From contig NZ_RCVT01000004.1 in assembly GCF_016107325.1 (NCBI RefSeq), positions 1 to 64,000 of the forward strand: DNA of 64,000 bases, in the 5' to 3' direction. The translations under genes and the position numbers were made by a program. Below are positions 1 to 7,752 of the stretch, piece by piece. This stretch comes from Sphingomonas sp. MA1305 (lineage in GTDB: Bacteria; Pseudomonadota; Alphaproteobacteria; Sphingomonadales; Sphingomonadaceae). Numbering within the stretch: position 1 is the stretch's first letter; each line of letters starts with the position of its first letter. The notes under the pieces were generated by a model. That model had not been told where the DNA came from. It worked only from the letters and a program-made list of their open reading frames with translations, and searched no databases.

Positions 1-216
1 GCTTTTCGCGTCCCCGAACCTCCCGCCGCACTCCGCTCCGCAATGGTCTCGCAACCGTCCGGCTCGCCCACGCCCCAAGGGCGCCATCCAAATAATTCCA
101 CTTCGGACCCGTCCGTGGGCGAACACATCGGCCCGTCGCGAGTTGGGCGAGAGCGGGGGTGCATTGGCTTCACCAATGGTTTTGCCCCAGCGCCGCCATG
201 ACCGCACGGGAGCATC
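1..216. other. Intergenic stretch at window edge
   Basis: I see no convincing gene or RNA here. The stretch is GC-rich and leads up to the small transporter gene that begins at 217. Any gene entering from the left has already ended or lies outside the window. Confidence 0.5.
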
Positions 217-666
217 GTGATGAATGCCGCTTGGGCCTACCCCTTCATCTTCGCCGCCGGCATGCTGCAGGCGGTTGGTGCCGCGATGGGCGGTCAGCTC
301 AACAAGTCGCTGCACAATCCATGGTTGGCGACTTCGATATCCTTCATGCTGGTGATGTTCACGACCGTCGCCCTCTTTGCCTGCATGCCCAAGCCGCTGC
401 CTTCGGTCGGCGATTTTGCGCAGATGCCCTGGTGGGCGCCGCTTGGCGGTGTGGTCGGCGCCGTTGCGGTGTTCGCCGGCTTCATGCTGATCCAGAAGCT
501 CGGCGCGGGGCCGGTCAATGGCGTCACGATTACGGCCAACATCATCGCAAGTTTGGCCATCGACCATTACGGTTTGCTGCGTATGGAGCAGCATGCGATG
601 AACCCCTACCGTCTCGTCGGCGCTGTGCTGATGATCGCGGGCGTGACCCTCATCGCCAAATTCTGA
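217..666 (+). CDS. DMT-superfamily transporter, YdcZ/DUF606 type
   Basis: This is a 149-residue, very hydrophobic protein with about five predicted membrane segments. It looks like a member of the YdcZ (DUF606) branch of the drug/metabolite transporter superfamily; proteins of this half-size are normal in that branch and are thought to work as dimers or pairs. The N-terminal stretch with AAGMLQAVGAAMGGQLNK and the closing segment with GAVLMIAGVTLIAKF are typical. Translation may begin at GTG 217 or at the ATG three bases later; the two differ by one residue. Its stop overlaps the start of the next gene by one base, so the two are probably co-translated. The substrate cannot be told from sequence. 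Confidence 0.8.
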   Translation: MMNAAWAYPFIFAAGMLQAVGAAMGGQLNKSLHNPWLATSISFMLVMFTTVALFACMPKPLPSVGDFAQMPWWAPLGGVVGAVAVFAGFMLIQKLGAGPVNGVTITANIIASLAIDHYGLLRMEQHAMNPYRLVGAVLMIAGVTLIAKF

Positions 667-1049
667 TGGCCAGGGGCAATCAGCACTTCGGGCGGATCGC
701 GCTGATCGTCGCGCTGGTAGCGGCGATCGGCTTTACGGCCTTCCATGCCATGCGCCTCGTCCGCGACGCCATCTATTGGAATGCCCATCAGGATGAGCCG
801 ATCGAGGGCTGGATGACGATCGGCTATATCGCGCATTCCTACCATGTTCCACCCCATGTGCTCTTCTTGGCGCTGGGCATGCCGCCGGGCCCGCCCGAGC
901 GCCGCAACCTCGCGGCGATCGCGGCCAGTCGGGGACAAAGCATCGGCGAGATACGCGCGATCCTGAACCGGGCGATCATCCATGCGCGGCCGCCATATCC
1001 GCCGCCCGGGCCCCCCCCGCGCACTGCCGCCCCGAGCGCCGCCCGGTGA
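666..1049 (+). CDS. Small membrane-anchored protein of unknown function
   Basis: This 127-residue protein has one N-terminal membrane helix (about residues 9-27, rich in I, A, L and V). A soluble part follows with the segment EGWMTIGYIAHSYHVPP, then a Pro-rich tail ending in Arg/Ala. I do not recognise a family. The ATG at 666 overlaps the TGA of the transporter, and the stop overlaps the start of the DedA gene, so the three genes look like one operon. The Pro-rich tail suggests a flexible end. A longer reading frame begins upstream at 159, but its first part only shadows the transporter gene and is not used. Confidence 0.65.
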   Translation: MARGNQHFGRIALIVALVAAIGFTAFHAMRLVRDAIYWNAHQDEPIEGWMTIGYIAHSYHVPPHVLFLALGMPPGPPERRNLAAIAASRGQSIGEIRAILNRAIIHARPPYPPPGPPPRTAAPSAAR

Positions 1050-1660
1050 ACGGCGAGCTACTGGCGCTGCTGACCAGCTACGGGCTGCCGGCGCTGTTCA
1101 TGATCCTGTTGATCACCTCGGCGGGCGCACCATTCCCTGATTCGCTACTGCTTGTTGCAGTCGGTTCGTTCGTTGCACAGGGCGATCTGGCATTCGTGCC
1201 GGTCGTGATGGTGGGAACGCTGGGCGCCGTGGCGGGAGACCAGATCGGCTATGCCATCGGTTATTGGGGCGGCCGCCCGCTGGCTGGCAAGGTTGCCGGC
1301 GCGGAGCGCATCGCAAAGGCGGAAGCGTTCGCGCGCAAATGGGGCGGGCCGGGCATCTTCTTCAGCCGCTGGCTCGTCGGGCCACTCGGTCCGTGGATCA
1401 ACATCACCAGCGGAATGACCGCCTATCCCTGGCCGAAATTCCTGGTGCTCGATGTCGCCGGTGAATTGATCTGGGTGATGCTCTACGTCTCGCTGGGACG
1501 CCTGTTCAGCGACAAGGTGCAAGCGATCGCGGATCTACTCGGCAATCTGACCTGGGTGGCGCTCGGTCTCCTAGCGATCGCCGTGCTCGGCTTTCGCCTG
1601 TGGAAGGCCCGGTTGCGCCCAGGTGACGAGGGCGGGTCGGCCGATCATCAGCCAGGATAA
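1046..1660 (+). CDS. DedA family membrane protein
   Basis: This 204-residue integral membrane protein belongs to the DedA/SNARE-associated family, linked in other bacteria to lipid-carrier recycling and membrane-potential maintenance. It shows the N-terminal re-entrant region with GAPFPDS (27-33), the conserved segment GDQIGYAIGYWGG (64-76) and the family signature FSRWLVGPLGPWINITSG (106-123). It starts at GTG 1046 inside the end of the previous gene, giving a 4-base overlap. The signature has Leu-Gly where many DedA proteins have an Arg in 'P..R', so proton-coupling chemistry may differ. The hydrophilic tail after residue 180 is variable. Family assignment is firm; the exact lipid substrate is unknown. 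Confidence 0.88.
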   Translation: MNGELLALLTSYGLPALFMILLITSAGAPFPDSLLLVAVGSFVAQGDLAFVPVVMVGTLGAVAGDQIGYAIGYWGGRPLAGKVAGAERIAKAEAFARKWGGPGIFFSRWLVGPLGPWINITSGMTAYPWPKFLVLDVAGELIWVMLYVSLGRLFSDKVQAIADLLGNLTWVALGLLAIAVLGFRLWKARLRPGDEGGSADHQPG

Positions 1661-1713
1661 GCCGCGCCGAGGCGCGTCACCGTCATCCGCCCCTTTGGCG
1701 GCCCGCAAACGGC

Positions 1714-2748
1714 TCAAGCCGGCTCGGATTCCGCTACCGTCCCCATCACCTGTGTGGCAAAGCGCTCCATCTCCTCAGCCTGCGGGCTCATCTGCAGCAG
1801 CAGCAGGTCGAGGCCGGCCTCTTCATATTCCGCGATCCGTTCCTTCAGCTGTTCGGGCGTCCCAACCAGATTGGGCCGCAGACCACGGTTGGACACGGAA
1901 TATTCCTGCAGCTTCAGCTCCCGCTCCAATTGCGTGCCCGACAGCCATTGATCGAAATTGGCGTAGCCTGGCGGCAGTTCGGTGACGCTGGTAATCCGTT
2001 CGAGCTCGCGTCGCGCCTCCGCCTCGCTGTCGCGGACGATCGCATAGGCTGCCATGCCATAGTGCATGCGGGGGCGGCCCGTCGCGGCCCGGCGGGCGGC
2101 CATGTCGGCGATCTTGGGCGCGATCGCCGCCACCGGATCGCCATGCATCACATAGGCGTCGCAGCGTTCGGCGATCATCGTCTTGGCCGCTTCGCTTTCG
2201 CCGCCGGCATAGATCGTCGGCCGCTTGACCGGCTTGGGCGCGCAGATCGCGGCGTCGGTGGTGTAGAACCGGCCGTCGAAGCTGAACCGATCCTGCGTCC
2301 ACAGGCCGTCGACGACCTGCAACCATTCCGCCGTGCGGGCATAGCGGTCGTCGTGCTGGTCAAACTGCAGGCCATATTGTCGCGCCTCGTCCGCCCACCA
2401 GCTGGACACGACGTTGAGCGCCAGGCGACCGTCGGCGATGCGATCGATATTGGCCGCGGCCTTGGCGAACAGCGCAGGATGATGGAAATTGGGTCGCACT
2501 GCGACCATCAGTTCGATCCGCTCGGTCACGGCCGCGAGCGCCGCCGCCGTCGACCAGGCGTCGAGCGCGGGCTGTTCGACACCCTTGATGTCGTTGAGGT
2601 TCAGTTCGGCGATCAGCGTCAGGTCATAGCCCCAACGCTCCGCATTCTGCGTCAGCGCTTTGGTATAGGCCCAGCTCGCCTCCATTCCCTCGTCGGGGAC
2701 GTTGCGCAGCCAGCCGCCGAACACCGGCATCCAGAATCCGTAGCGCAT
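1714..2748 (-). CDS. LLM-class FMN-dependent monooxygenase, SfnG/SsuD-like
   Basis: This 344-residue protein is a bacterial-luciferase-like flavin monooxygenase. The N-terminal beta-strand MRYGFWMPVFGGWLR, the NVVSSWW segment (112-118) and the 'GGESEAAK' phosphate-binding region resemble dimethyl sulfone monooxygenase SfnG and alkanesulfonate monooxygenase SsuD. These enzymes use reduced FMN and oxygen to cleave C-S bonds. No flavin reductase or sulfonate transporter lies nearby. Instead its start codon overlaps the stop of an ATP-grasp ligase gene, so the pair is co-translated. That context argues for oxidation of a ligase product or precursor rather than plain sulfur scavenging, but this is inference. 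The substrate is unknown. Confidence 0.85.
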   Translation of the reverse strand: MRYGFWMPVFGGWLRNVPDEGMEASWAYTKALTQNAERWGYDLTLIAELNLNDIKGVEQPALDAWSTAAALAAVTERIELMVAVRPNFHHPALFAKAAANIDRIADGRLALNVVSSWWADEARQYGLQFDQHDDRYARTAEWLQVVDGLWTQDRFSFDGRFYTTDAAICAPKPVKRPTIYAGGESEAAKTMIAERCDAYVMHGDPVAAIAPKIADMAARRAATGRPRMHYGMAAYAIVRDSEAEARRELERITSVTELPPGYANFDQWLSGTQLERELKLQEYSVSNRGLRPNLVGTPEQLKERIAEYEEAGLDLLLLQMSPQAEEMERFATQVMGTVAESEPA

Positions 2749-3653
2749 CAGCGTGTCTCCTCGATCCAGCCGACGATCCGATCGACCAGCCGATCGTGGG
2801 GGTCCCAGCCCAAGACGTCGAGCGGCTTGGCGACGAAATTCGACAGGGCGTTGACGTCATAGAAGCGTGGAACGCCATCGCGATCATCGATCATCACCTC
2901 GACCCCGCCGAGATCGAGTGTGGCGGCCTGCGCGATCGCCTCGGCGGCGGCACGCAGCTCGGCCGCGGGTTCCACCGCGGTCATGGTGATCGTGCTGCCG
3001 GGCACCTGACAGGCGTCGGCCGGGCAGAGATCGAACGCGCCGCCGCCAGCGACGTCGATGGCGTACAGATAGCGGCGGTCGAGGGTTTCGATCCGGGTGA
3101 TCGTGCCGTTGCGGGCGGGGACATAATCCTGGACCAGCAGGACGCCGTCGATGCTGGTCGGTAGCAGGCCATCGGCGACCGCGGCCTTCAGTTCGTCGGC
3201 GCTGTCGAAGCGGGCGATGCCGGCCCCGGCACCGCCGATATTGGCCTTTACCACCAGCGGGAAGCCCACTGTTGCTGCGGCGGCTGGTACGTCGCCGGCG
3301 CGATGGACGACACGGGTGACGGGGATGGCGAGGCCGAGGGAGGCGATGAGCGCCAGCTGACGCGCCTTGGACGTATCCACCGCAAGAGCGGCGGTGCCGT
3401 TGAGGACGCGCGCGCCGGCGCGTTCCCATTGCGCGAACAGCGACTGCGCCCAGAAGATCGGGTGTTCGGCATCGCGCAGAAAGGCCGACATCGCCAGCCG
3501 GCTGAGCACGAGCGGTGCTGGGCATGTGGCATCCGCCGGATCGAAGGCGAAGTCGGTCGTCAGCGCCTGATAGGCGACACCGCGTCGATCGAGCGCCGCG
3601 AACAGCGGGGTAAACCATTGCGGATGTTCATAAAGAATGGCGAGATCGGTCAT
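2748..3653 (-). CDS. RimK-type ATP-grasp ligase
   Basis: This 301-residue protein carries an ATP-grasp fold like RimK and related amino-acid ligases. These enzymes activate a carboxylate as acyl phosphate and join it to an amine. Visible features are the lysine-containing strand 'VVKANIGGAGAGIARF' (about 134-149), the adenine-loop segment 'LLVQDYVP' and the C-terminal metal-binding segment 'GVEVMIDDRDGVPRFYDVNALSNF', which holds the Asp/Asn ligands. The start is uncertain: ATG codons lie at 3653 and 3665 and an open frame runs back to 3734; 3653 is chosen because MTDLAILYEHPQW looks like a true ATP-grasp N-terminus. The stop shares one base with the start of the flavin monooxygenase gene. Confidence 0.82.
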   Translation of the reverse strand: MTDLAILYEHPQWFTPLFAALDRRGVAYQALTTDFAFDPADATCPAPLVLSRLAMSAFLRDAEHPIFWAQSLFAQWERAGARVLNGTAALAVDTSKARQLALIASLGLAIPVTRVVHRAGDVPAAAATVGFPLVVKANIGGAGAGIARFDSADELKAAVADGLLPTSIDGVLLVQDYVPARNGTITRIETLDRRYLYAIDVAGGGAFDLCPADACQVPGSTITMTAVEPAAELRAAAEAIAQAATLDLGGVEVMIDDRDGVPRFYDVNALSNFVAKPLDVLGWDPHDRLVDRIVGWIEETR

Positions 3654-3850
3654 CAACGCAGCCATGCCGGAGTTGCCGGGCAATGCAATGGGTCCACGCT
3701 TTTCTGTCAGAAAGAAGAGCTTGTGCCGCAGCAAGGTGGAGATGATCGAACGGGCGATGACGCTCCTCCACTAACGGCATTCCGTAAAAGCTTTGCAATT
3801 CTATCCATTCCTGACTAAAGGCCGTCGCCTACGGTCAACGTAGCGGGGCA

Positions 3851-3956
3851 TGGAAACCTCGGAGATAGCGAGCCGGATCGATCGACCGGGTGGCGGACGC
3901 GCATGTCCAGGCCATCCGGCTAAAGGCGTTCGCGCCTAGCGCTATCTAGGTTTCCA
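3851..3956. ncRNA. Candidate structured RNA element (three-way junction)
   Basis: The sequence can fold almost completely into nested perfect helices. P1 pairs 3851-3859 with 3948-3956 (9 bp). P2 pairs 3863-3870 with 3940-3947 (8 bp), after a 3-base bulge (3860-3862). P3 pairs 3871-3878 with 3914-3921 (8 bp). P4 is a 5-bp hairpin, 3924-3928 with 3933-3937, closing a four-base TTCG loop. Only two bases separate P3 from P4 and two separate P4 from P2, so the junction is compact. Inside P3 a further GGAC/GTCC pairing (3895-3898, 3905-3908) is possible. The element lies between two divergent genes and could be the leader of either, a free small RNA, or a folded repeat. I do not recognise a known riboswitch or ribozyme core. 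Confidence 0.45.
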
Positions 3957-3968
3957 ACACCCGGTTCC

Positions 3969-4003
3969 GAGCGACGACGCACCGTCCAGTGCGTCGCCGG
4001 CTC
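3969..4003 (+). promoter_or_regulatory. Leader hairpin just before a small gene
   Basis: An 8-bp stem pairs 3975-3982 with 3989-3996 around a 6-base loop, with an outer GAGC/GCTC pairing (3969-3972 with 4000-4003). It ends six bases before the likely ribosome-binding site AGGGA at 4009-4013. Together with the larger element at 3851-3956 it makes the leader of the 4019 gene unusually structured. A role in controlling translation is inferred. Confidence 0.35.
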
Positions 4004-4018
4004 CGCTTAGGGATTGCC

Positions 4019-4327
4019 ATGGAAGCGATTGAACGCGCGCGTATCGTCACCTCGGCGCTCGATCTAATCGAGACGGCAGCCAAGATGCTCGACCTGTCGG
4101 GAGAGATGCAGATGGCGGTGCAGATCAGGGGCGTGATCGCTGCGACGCCCAGCGCTCCGGCACGATCGACCATTCGTGCGGAACTGCGTGTACCACTTGC
4201 GCTGACCGGCCTGGCGCTCGCTATCCTGGACGACGTGGGCGAGGGGAGCACGGGGATCGCGTGCGATCTGCAATCGGCGATCGATCGGCTCCATCGCACC
4301 GGCATCATACGGGCGGAGCCGATCTAG
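4019..4327 (+). CDS. Small hypothetical protein
   Basis: This 102-residue protein is mostly helical by appearance, with alternating hydrophobic positions. The N-terminal half reads MEAIERARIVTSALDLIETA, and a later part is 'LALTGLALAILDDVGEG'. I do not recognise the family and see no signal peptide or catalytic motif. The ATG at 4019 is preferred over GTG 3989 because AGGGA sits five bases before it and because the upstream part overlaps a stable hairpin. An opposing frame exists on the other strand (3946-4308) but has a less protein-like composition. The gene follows a highly structured leader, the main reason to look at it further. Confidence 0.5.
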   Translation: MEAIERARIVTSALDLIETAAKMLDLSGEMQMAVQIRGVIAATPSAPARSTIRAELRVPLALTGLALAILDDVGEGSTGIACDLQSAIDRLHRTGIIRAEPI

Positions 4328-4440
4328 CACCGGCGCGCCTCCGGACGGCCCCCTTTGGCGCGTTCTACACCGCCGCGCAGCACGTCACCGGCGTGCCAAC
4401 CTGACGCGGGCGGCAATGACCGGAACCGCTCGCCCCCGAA

Positions 4441-4718
4441 GGTTCACAGTGCCAAGAACCAGGGTAGGGCCACGATCGGCGATATCGCCGAGGCGGCCGG
4501 CGGGTCGAAGATGACCGTGCCCCGGGTAACGAGCAGTTTCGGGGGGGGGGGGCGTGCGCCCGGACAGGCGCGAGCGTGTCGTGAAGGCCGCCGAGGCGAT
4601 GGCGGCGCATCGCTTGCCGGTGCCCGATGTCTATGTCGCGCAGGGCTATCTTACCTATCGTTTCGGCCTCGATGCCGCCGAGGCAATGCTGCGTCTCGAC
4701 TCGCGCCCTACACGCTGA
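4441..4718 (+). pseudogene. Decayed LacI-family regulator
   Basis: Two frames hold fragments of one LacI/GalR-type regulator. The first frame reads through the helix-turn-helix (RATIGDIAEAAGGSKMTVPRV), with Gly and Pro where the family has Val/Ser. A run of twelve G residues (4541-4552) then shifts the frame by one. The second frame continues with the recognition-helix exit 'VRPDRRERVVKAAEAM', then jumps within about ten residues to 'GYLTYRFGLDAAEAMLRLDSRPT', which in intact LacI proteins lies near residue 220. Some 170 residues of the sensor domain are therefore missing. A TGA ends the frame at 4716-4718. It lies upstream of the hydrolase/GMC/SDR operon and may once have controlled it. Confidence 0.72.
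4541..4552 (+). repeat. Homopolymer run of 12 G
   Basis: Twelve consecutive G residues lie exactly where the reading frame of the lacI relic breaks. One G fewer, or two more, would rejoin the frames. It could be a slippage site that mutated after the gene lost function, or a sequencing artefact. The large deletion downstream means correcting the run would not restore a functional gene. Confidence 0.85.
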
Positions 4719-4769
4719 TCGTGCGCCAGGACGACGGGCCCTATACGGCCGTCGCCCCGTCAGCCTGAC

Positions 4770-4787
4770 CTTCATGGTCATATGAAG
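4770..4787. promoter_or_regulatory. Inverted repeat upstream of hydrolase/GMC/SDR operon
   Basis: CTTCAT and ATGAAG form a perfect 6-bp inverted repeat around a 6-base spacer, about 80 bases before the operon start at 4866. It could be a relic operator of the decayed LacI-type regulator or another regulator's site. No promoter elements are clear. Confidence 0.3.
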
Positions 4788-4865
4788 ACGATCTAAGTCA
4801 CTCAATTTCGCAGCGTCGGGAACCAGCGCCCGCCACGTGCACTTCATCATGGATCAATAAAACAT

Positions 4866-6218
4866 GTGAAGGCGCCGCGGGTGACGAGACTGTTCTTCCT
4901 CCACGCGCTGGGCGCGAGTGCGCGCGAATGGGATGAGGTGATCGCCGGACTGGGCGACGTCGGGGACTGCGTCGCGCTTGACCTCCCCGGCTTCGGCGAC
5001 AGCCCGGACGCCGTTCTCGATGTCGCAGGACTGGTCGATTGGTTCGCGACGCAGGTGTCGGCACGGCAACCGCAGAGCTGGGCAGTGATCGGTCATAGCA
5101 TGGGTGGCAAGATCGCGACGCTCGCCGCTGCCCGCGCGCGCGACGGCGATCCGGCCTTCGCCGGCCTGGCCGCGGTGGTGTTGCTCGCCGCCTCGCCGCC
5201 CGCACCCGAGCCGATGGCCGAGGAGCGTCGCGCCGAGATGATCGGCTGGTTCGCCAACGGCAAGATCGATGCGGACGAGGCGGCGACGTTCGTCGATGCC
5301 AATACCGCGCGGCGCCTGCCCGAACCGCTGCGCGATCAGGCGATTGCCGACGTGGAGCGCTCCGGCCGCCTGGCTTGGACCGGCTGGTTGGAGCGCGACA
5401 GCCGCGAGGATTGGCAGGCGGCGGCGGGGACGCTCGCGGTACCGGCGCTGATCGTCGCCGGCGGCGAGGACGGTGATCTGGGCGAGGATGCGCAGCGGCG
5501 GCTCAACCTGCCGCACTATCGGGACGCGCGCGTCGAGGTGGTGGCCGGTGCCGCGCATCTGTTGCCCTATGAACAGCCCGCTGCGGTCGCGGCCCTGATC
5601 CGGGACCACGTCACACCGGCTTTTGCCCGAGCTTTGCCTGCGCCGTTTGTCGCGCTGCTCGCGTCCGATCGGGTCAGCCGCCGGACACGCGCGGTGATGA
5701 CCGAGCGACACGCCGCCCCCGCGCCTGGCAAAGTGCTGTCGCCGCAGCAGCGGGCGGTGCTCGCCGCCCTGGTTGAGACGGTGCTGCCGGGCGCCGCCGA
5801 TCCGGTCGACCTCGCCGCGCGGATCGATGCGATGCTGACGAGCGGGATCGGCGACGGCTGGCGCAGCGCCGAACTGCCTGCCGATGCCGAGGGCTGGACG
5901 TCGGGCCTCGACACGCTTGACCGTCTCGCCGGCGGCTTCGCCGACGCCGCCCCGGCGGATCGTGAGCGATGCCTGCGGTCGATCGCCGACGGAACTGGCG
6001 ACACGAAGGGCGATGACCTCGATCCGCGCCAGATGCGACTGTGGTTCGCCGAGGCGCGCGCGGAGATCGCGCGGCAATGGATGGCGCTGCCGGCGACCAT
6101 GGCTCGGATCGGCTATGACGGTTTCGCGGTCGGCGGCGACGGACCGCACAAGCAGGGGTATCGGCTGACCGCAGCCGACACGATCGAGGATTGGCAGCGG
6201 CTGGAGTCGCGAGCATGA
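4866..6218 (+). CDS. Alpha/beta-hydrolase fused to gluconate 2-dehydrogenase subunit 3-like domain
   Basis: This 450-residue protein seems to join two domains. Residues 1-255 are an alpha/beta-hydrolase: oxyanion-hole start LFFLHALGAS, nucleophile motif GHSMG (76-80, Ser78), acid in the GGEDGDLG region (about 202-204) and His231 in GAAHLLP. After a linker, residues about 289-450 begin LSPQQRAVLAALVETVLPGA and resemble the small subunit (subunit 3) of gluconate-2-dehydrogenase-type flavoproteins, which helps mature or anchor the catalytic subunit. The next gene encodes just such a GMC subunit and overlaps by 4 bases. A plausible job is opening a sugar lactone made by the dehydrogenase, but this is inference. 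Start is GTG 4866; no strong ribosome-binding site is visible. Confidence 0.75.
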   Translation: MKAPRVTRLFFLHALGASAREWDEVIAGLGDVGDCVALDLPGFGDSPDAVLDVAGLVDWFATQVSARQPQSWAVIGHSMGGKIATLAAARARDGDPAFAGLAAVVLLAASPPAPEPMAEERRAEMIGWFANGKIDADEAATFVDANTARRLPEPLRDQAIADVERSGRLAWTGWLERDSREDWQAAAGTLAVPALIVAGGEDGDLGEDAQRRLNLPHYRDARVEVVAGAAHLLPYEQPAAVAALIRDHVTPAFARALPAPFVALLASDRVSRRTRAVMTERHAAPAPGKVLSPQQRAVLAALVETVLPGAADPVDLAARIDAMLTSGIGDGWRSAELPADAEGWTSGLDTLDRLAGGFADAAPADRERCLRSIADGTGDTKGDDLDPRQMRLWFAEARAEIARQWMALPATMARIGYDGFAVGGDGPHKQGYRLTAADTIEDWQRLESRA

Positions 6219-7741
6219 GCGCCGCGGCAGACGTGACCGACGTCGTTATCGTCGGCAGCGGCGCGGGCGGCGCGCCGCTCGCCGCGCGGCTGGCGGAGGC
6301 GGGCGTCTCGGTCGTCGTGCTGGAGGCGGGGCGCGCCTTCCGGCCCGACGATCATGTCGCCGACGAACTCGCCGCCGACATCTATTGGATGGAGGAGCGG
6401 CTGAGCGGCGGTGCCGACGCCACCGCCTTCGGCGCCAACAATTCGGGCATGGGCGTCGGCGGCTCGACGTTGCACTGGGGGGCCTTCTGCCCACGCCCCG
6501 ACGCGCGCGACCTGCGACTGCGCAGCGAGAGCGGGCAGGGCGAGGACTGGCCGATCGCGCATGACGAACTGATCGGCTATGTCGGCGCGGTCGAGCGCTT
6601 CATCGGCGTGTCCGGCCCGGCGCGCTATCCGTGGGACGAGGGGCGGCGCTACGAATTGCCTCCGGTCGCGCGCAACGCCCCCGCCGACGCGATGGCACGC
6701 GGCTGCGCGGCGCTCGGCATCGCCGCGACCGACGCTCCCGCCGCTCTGATCTCGCGTGACCGCGTGCAGCCACACTGGGGCGAGCGCAAGGCGTGCGTCA
6801 ACTGCGGCACCTGCCACCAGGGCTGCCGCACCGCGGCCAAGGCGGCGACCGACACGAGCTGGCTGCCCCTCGCCGTCGCCCATGGCGCCGAGGTGCGCGC
6901 GGAGTGCCGTGTCGTCGATATCGAACGCGACGGCAGCGGCCGGGTGACCGGCGTCGTCTATGTCCGCCGCGGCGAGCGTCGACGACTGGCCTGCCGCGCG
7001 CTGTTCCTGTGCGCGGGCGGAGTCGAGACGCCGCGGCTGCTGCTCAACCTCGATCTCGCCAATTCGAGCGGTCAGGTCGGCCGCAACTTCATGGCGCATG
7101 TCGCGACGCAGGTATGGGGCCGGTTCGACGCCGACATGCGGATGAACCGCGGCTATCCCTCGTCGCTGATCACCGAGGACATGATGCGGGCCGATGACGC
7201 CGATCATGCCGGCGGCTATCTGATCCAGAGCCTCGGCGTGATGCCGGTGACGCTCGCCACCAATCTGGCGCGCGGTGCCGGGCTGTGGGGGCAGGCGCTG
7301 GTCGACCTCCTCGACGATTACAACCAATTGGGCGGGATCGGCATCAACGGCGAATGCTTGCCGTCCGACGGCAACCGGCTGACGCTTGCGGACGAGACAG
7401 ACGCCTACGGGTTGCGCAAGGCGCGGGTCGACTTCAGCTACGGGCCCAACGAGCGCGCGATCGACTCGCATGCGCGAAAGACGATGACCGCGATCTGGGA
7501 GGCGGCGGGCGCGCGCGACATCTTCGCGGTCGACCGCTCGGCACACACGATCGGTACGTGCCGAATGGGTGATGACGCCGACCGCGCCGTGGTCGACGCC
7601 GATGGACGCAGCTTCGATATCGATAATCTCTTTATCTGCGACAATTCGGTGTTCCCGAGCGCGCTCGCCGCTAACCCGGCGTTGACGATCATGGCGCTGT
7701 CGCTGCGCACCGCCGACCGTTTCCTCGCAACGCGAGGCTGA
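6215..7741 (+). CDS. GMC-family FAD oxidoreductase with four-cysteine motif
   Basis: This 508-residue flavoprotein has the dinucleotide-binding start VVIVGSGAGGAPLAARLAEAG, the GMC C-terminus HTIGTCRMGDD and a closing 'DNSVFPSALAANPALTIMALSLRTADRF'. It resembles the large subunit of membrane-linked sugar/sugar-acid dehydrogenases. Cysteines 194, 197, 200 and 204 form CX2CX2CX3C inside KACVNCGTCHQGC, a pattern seen in this GMC branch and suggestive of an iron-sulfur cluster. The start ATG overlaps the stop of the fusion gene whose tail resembles its small subunit. No cytochrome c subunit gene is adjacent, so the electron acceptor is unknown. Substrate is probably a sugar or polyol. Confidence 0.85.
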   Translation: MSAAADVTDVVIVGSGAGGAPLAARLAEAGVSVVVLEAGRAFRPDDHVADELAADIYWMEERLSGGADATAFGANNSGMGVGGSTLHWGAFCPRPDARDLRLRSESGQGEDWPIAHDELIGYVGAVERFIGVSGPARYPWDEGRRYELPPVARNAPADAMARGCAALGIAATDAPAALISRDRVQPHWGERKACVNCGTCHQGCRTAAKAATDTSWLPLAVAHGAEVRAECRVVDIERDGSGRVTGVVYVRRGERRRLACRALFLCAGGVETPRLLLNLDLANSSGQVGRNFMAHVATQVWGRFDADMRMNRGYPSSLITEDMMRADDADHAGGYLIQSLGVMPVTLATNLARGAGLWGQALVDLLDDYNQLGGIGINGECLPSDGNRLTLADETDAYGLRKARVDFSYGPNERAIDSHARKTMTAIWEAAGARDIFAVDRSAHTIGTCRMGDDADRAVVDADGRSFDIDNLFICDNSVFPSALAANPALTIMALSLRTADRFLATRG

Positions 7742-7752
7742 AGGAGAGAGAC

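Noticed and set aside
3851..3956. Known riboswitch, hammerhead ribozyme or selenocysteine tRNA
   Set aside because: The fold lacks the conserved cores that I know (no CUGAUGA/GAAA, no anticodon arm, no TPP or cobalamin core), so it is reported as an unassigned structure.
3946..4308. 120-residue minus-strand frame opposite the small gene at 4019
   Set aside because: Ser/Arg-rich shadow composition; the plus-strand frame has a good ribosome-binding site and helical pattern.
4854..6149. 431-residue minus-strand frame
   Set aside because: Arg/His/Gly-rich antisense of the hydrolase fusion gene, typical of GC-rich genomes.
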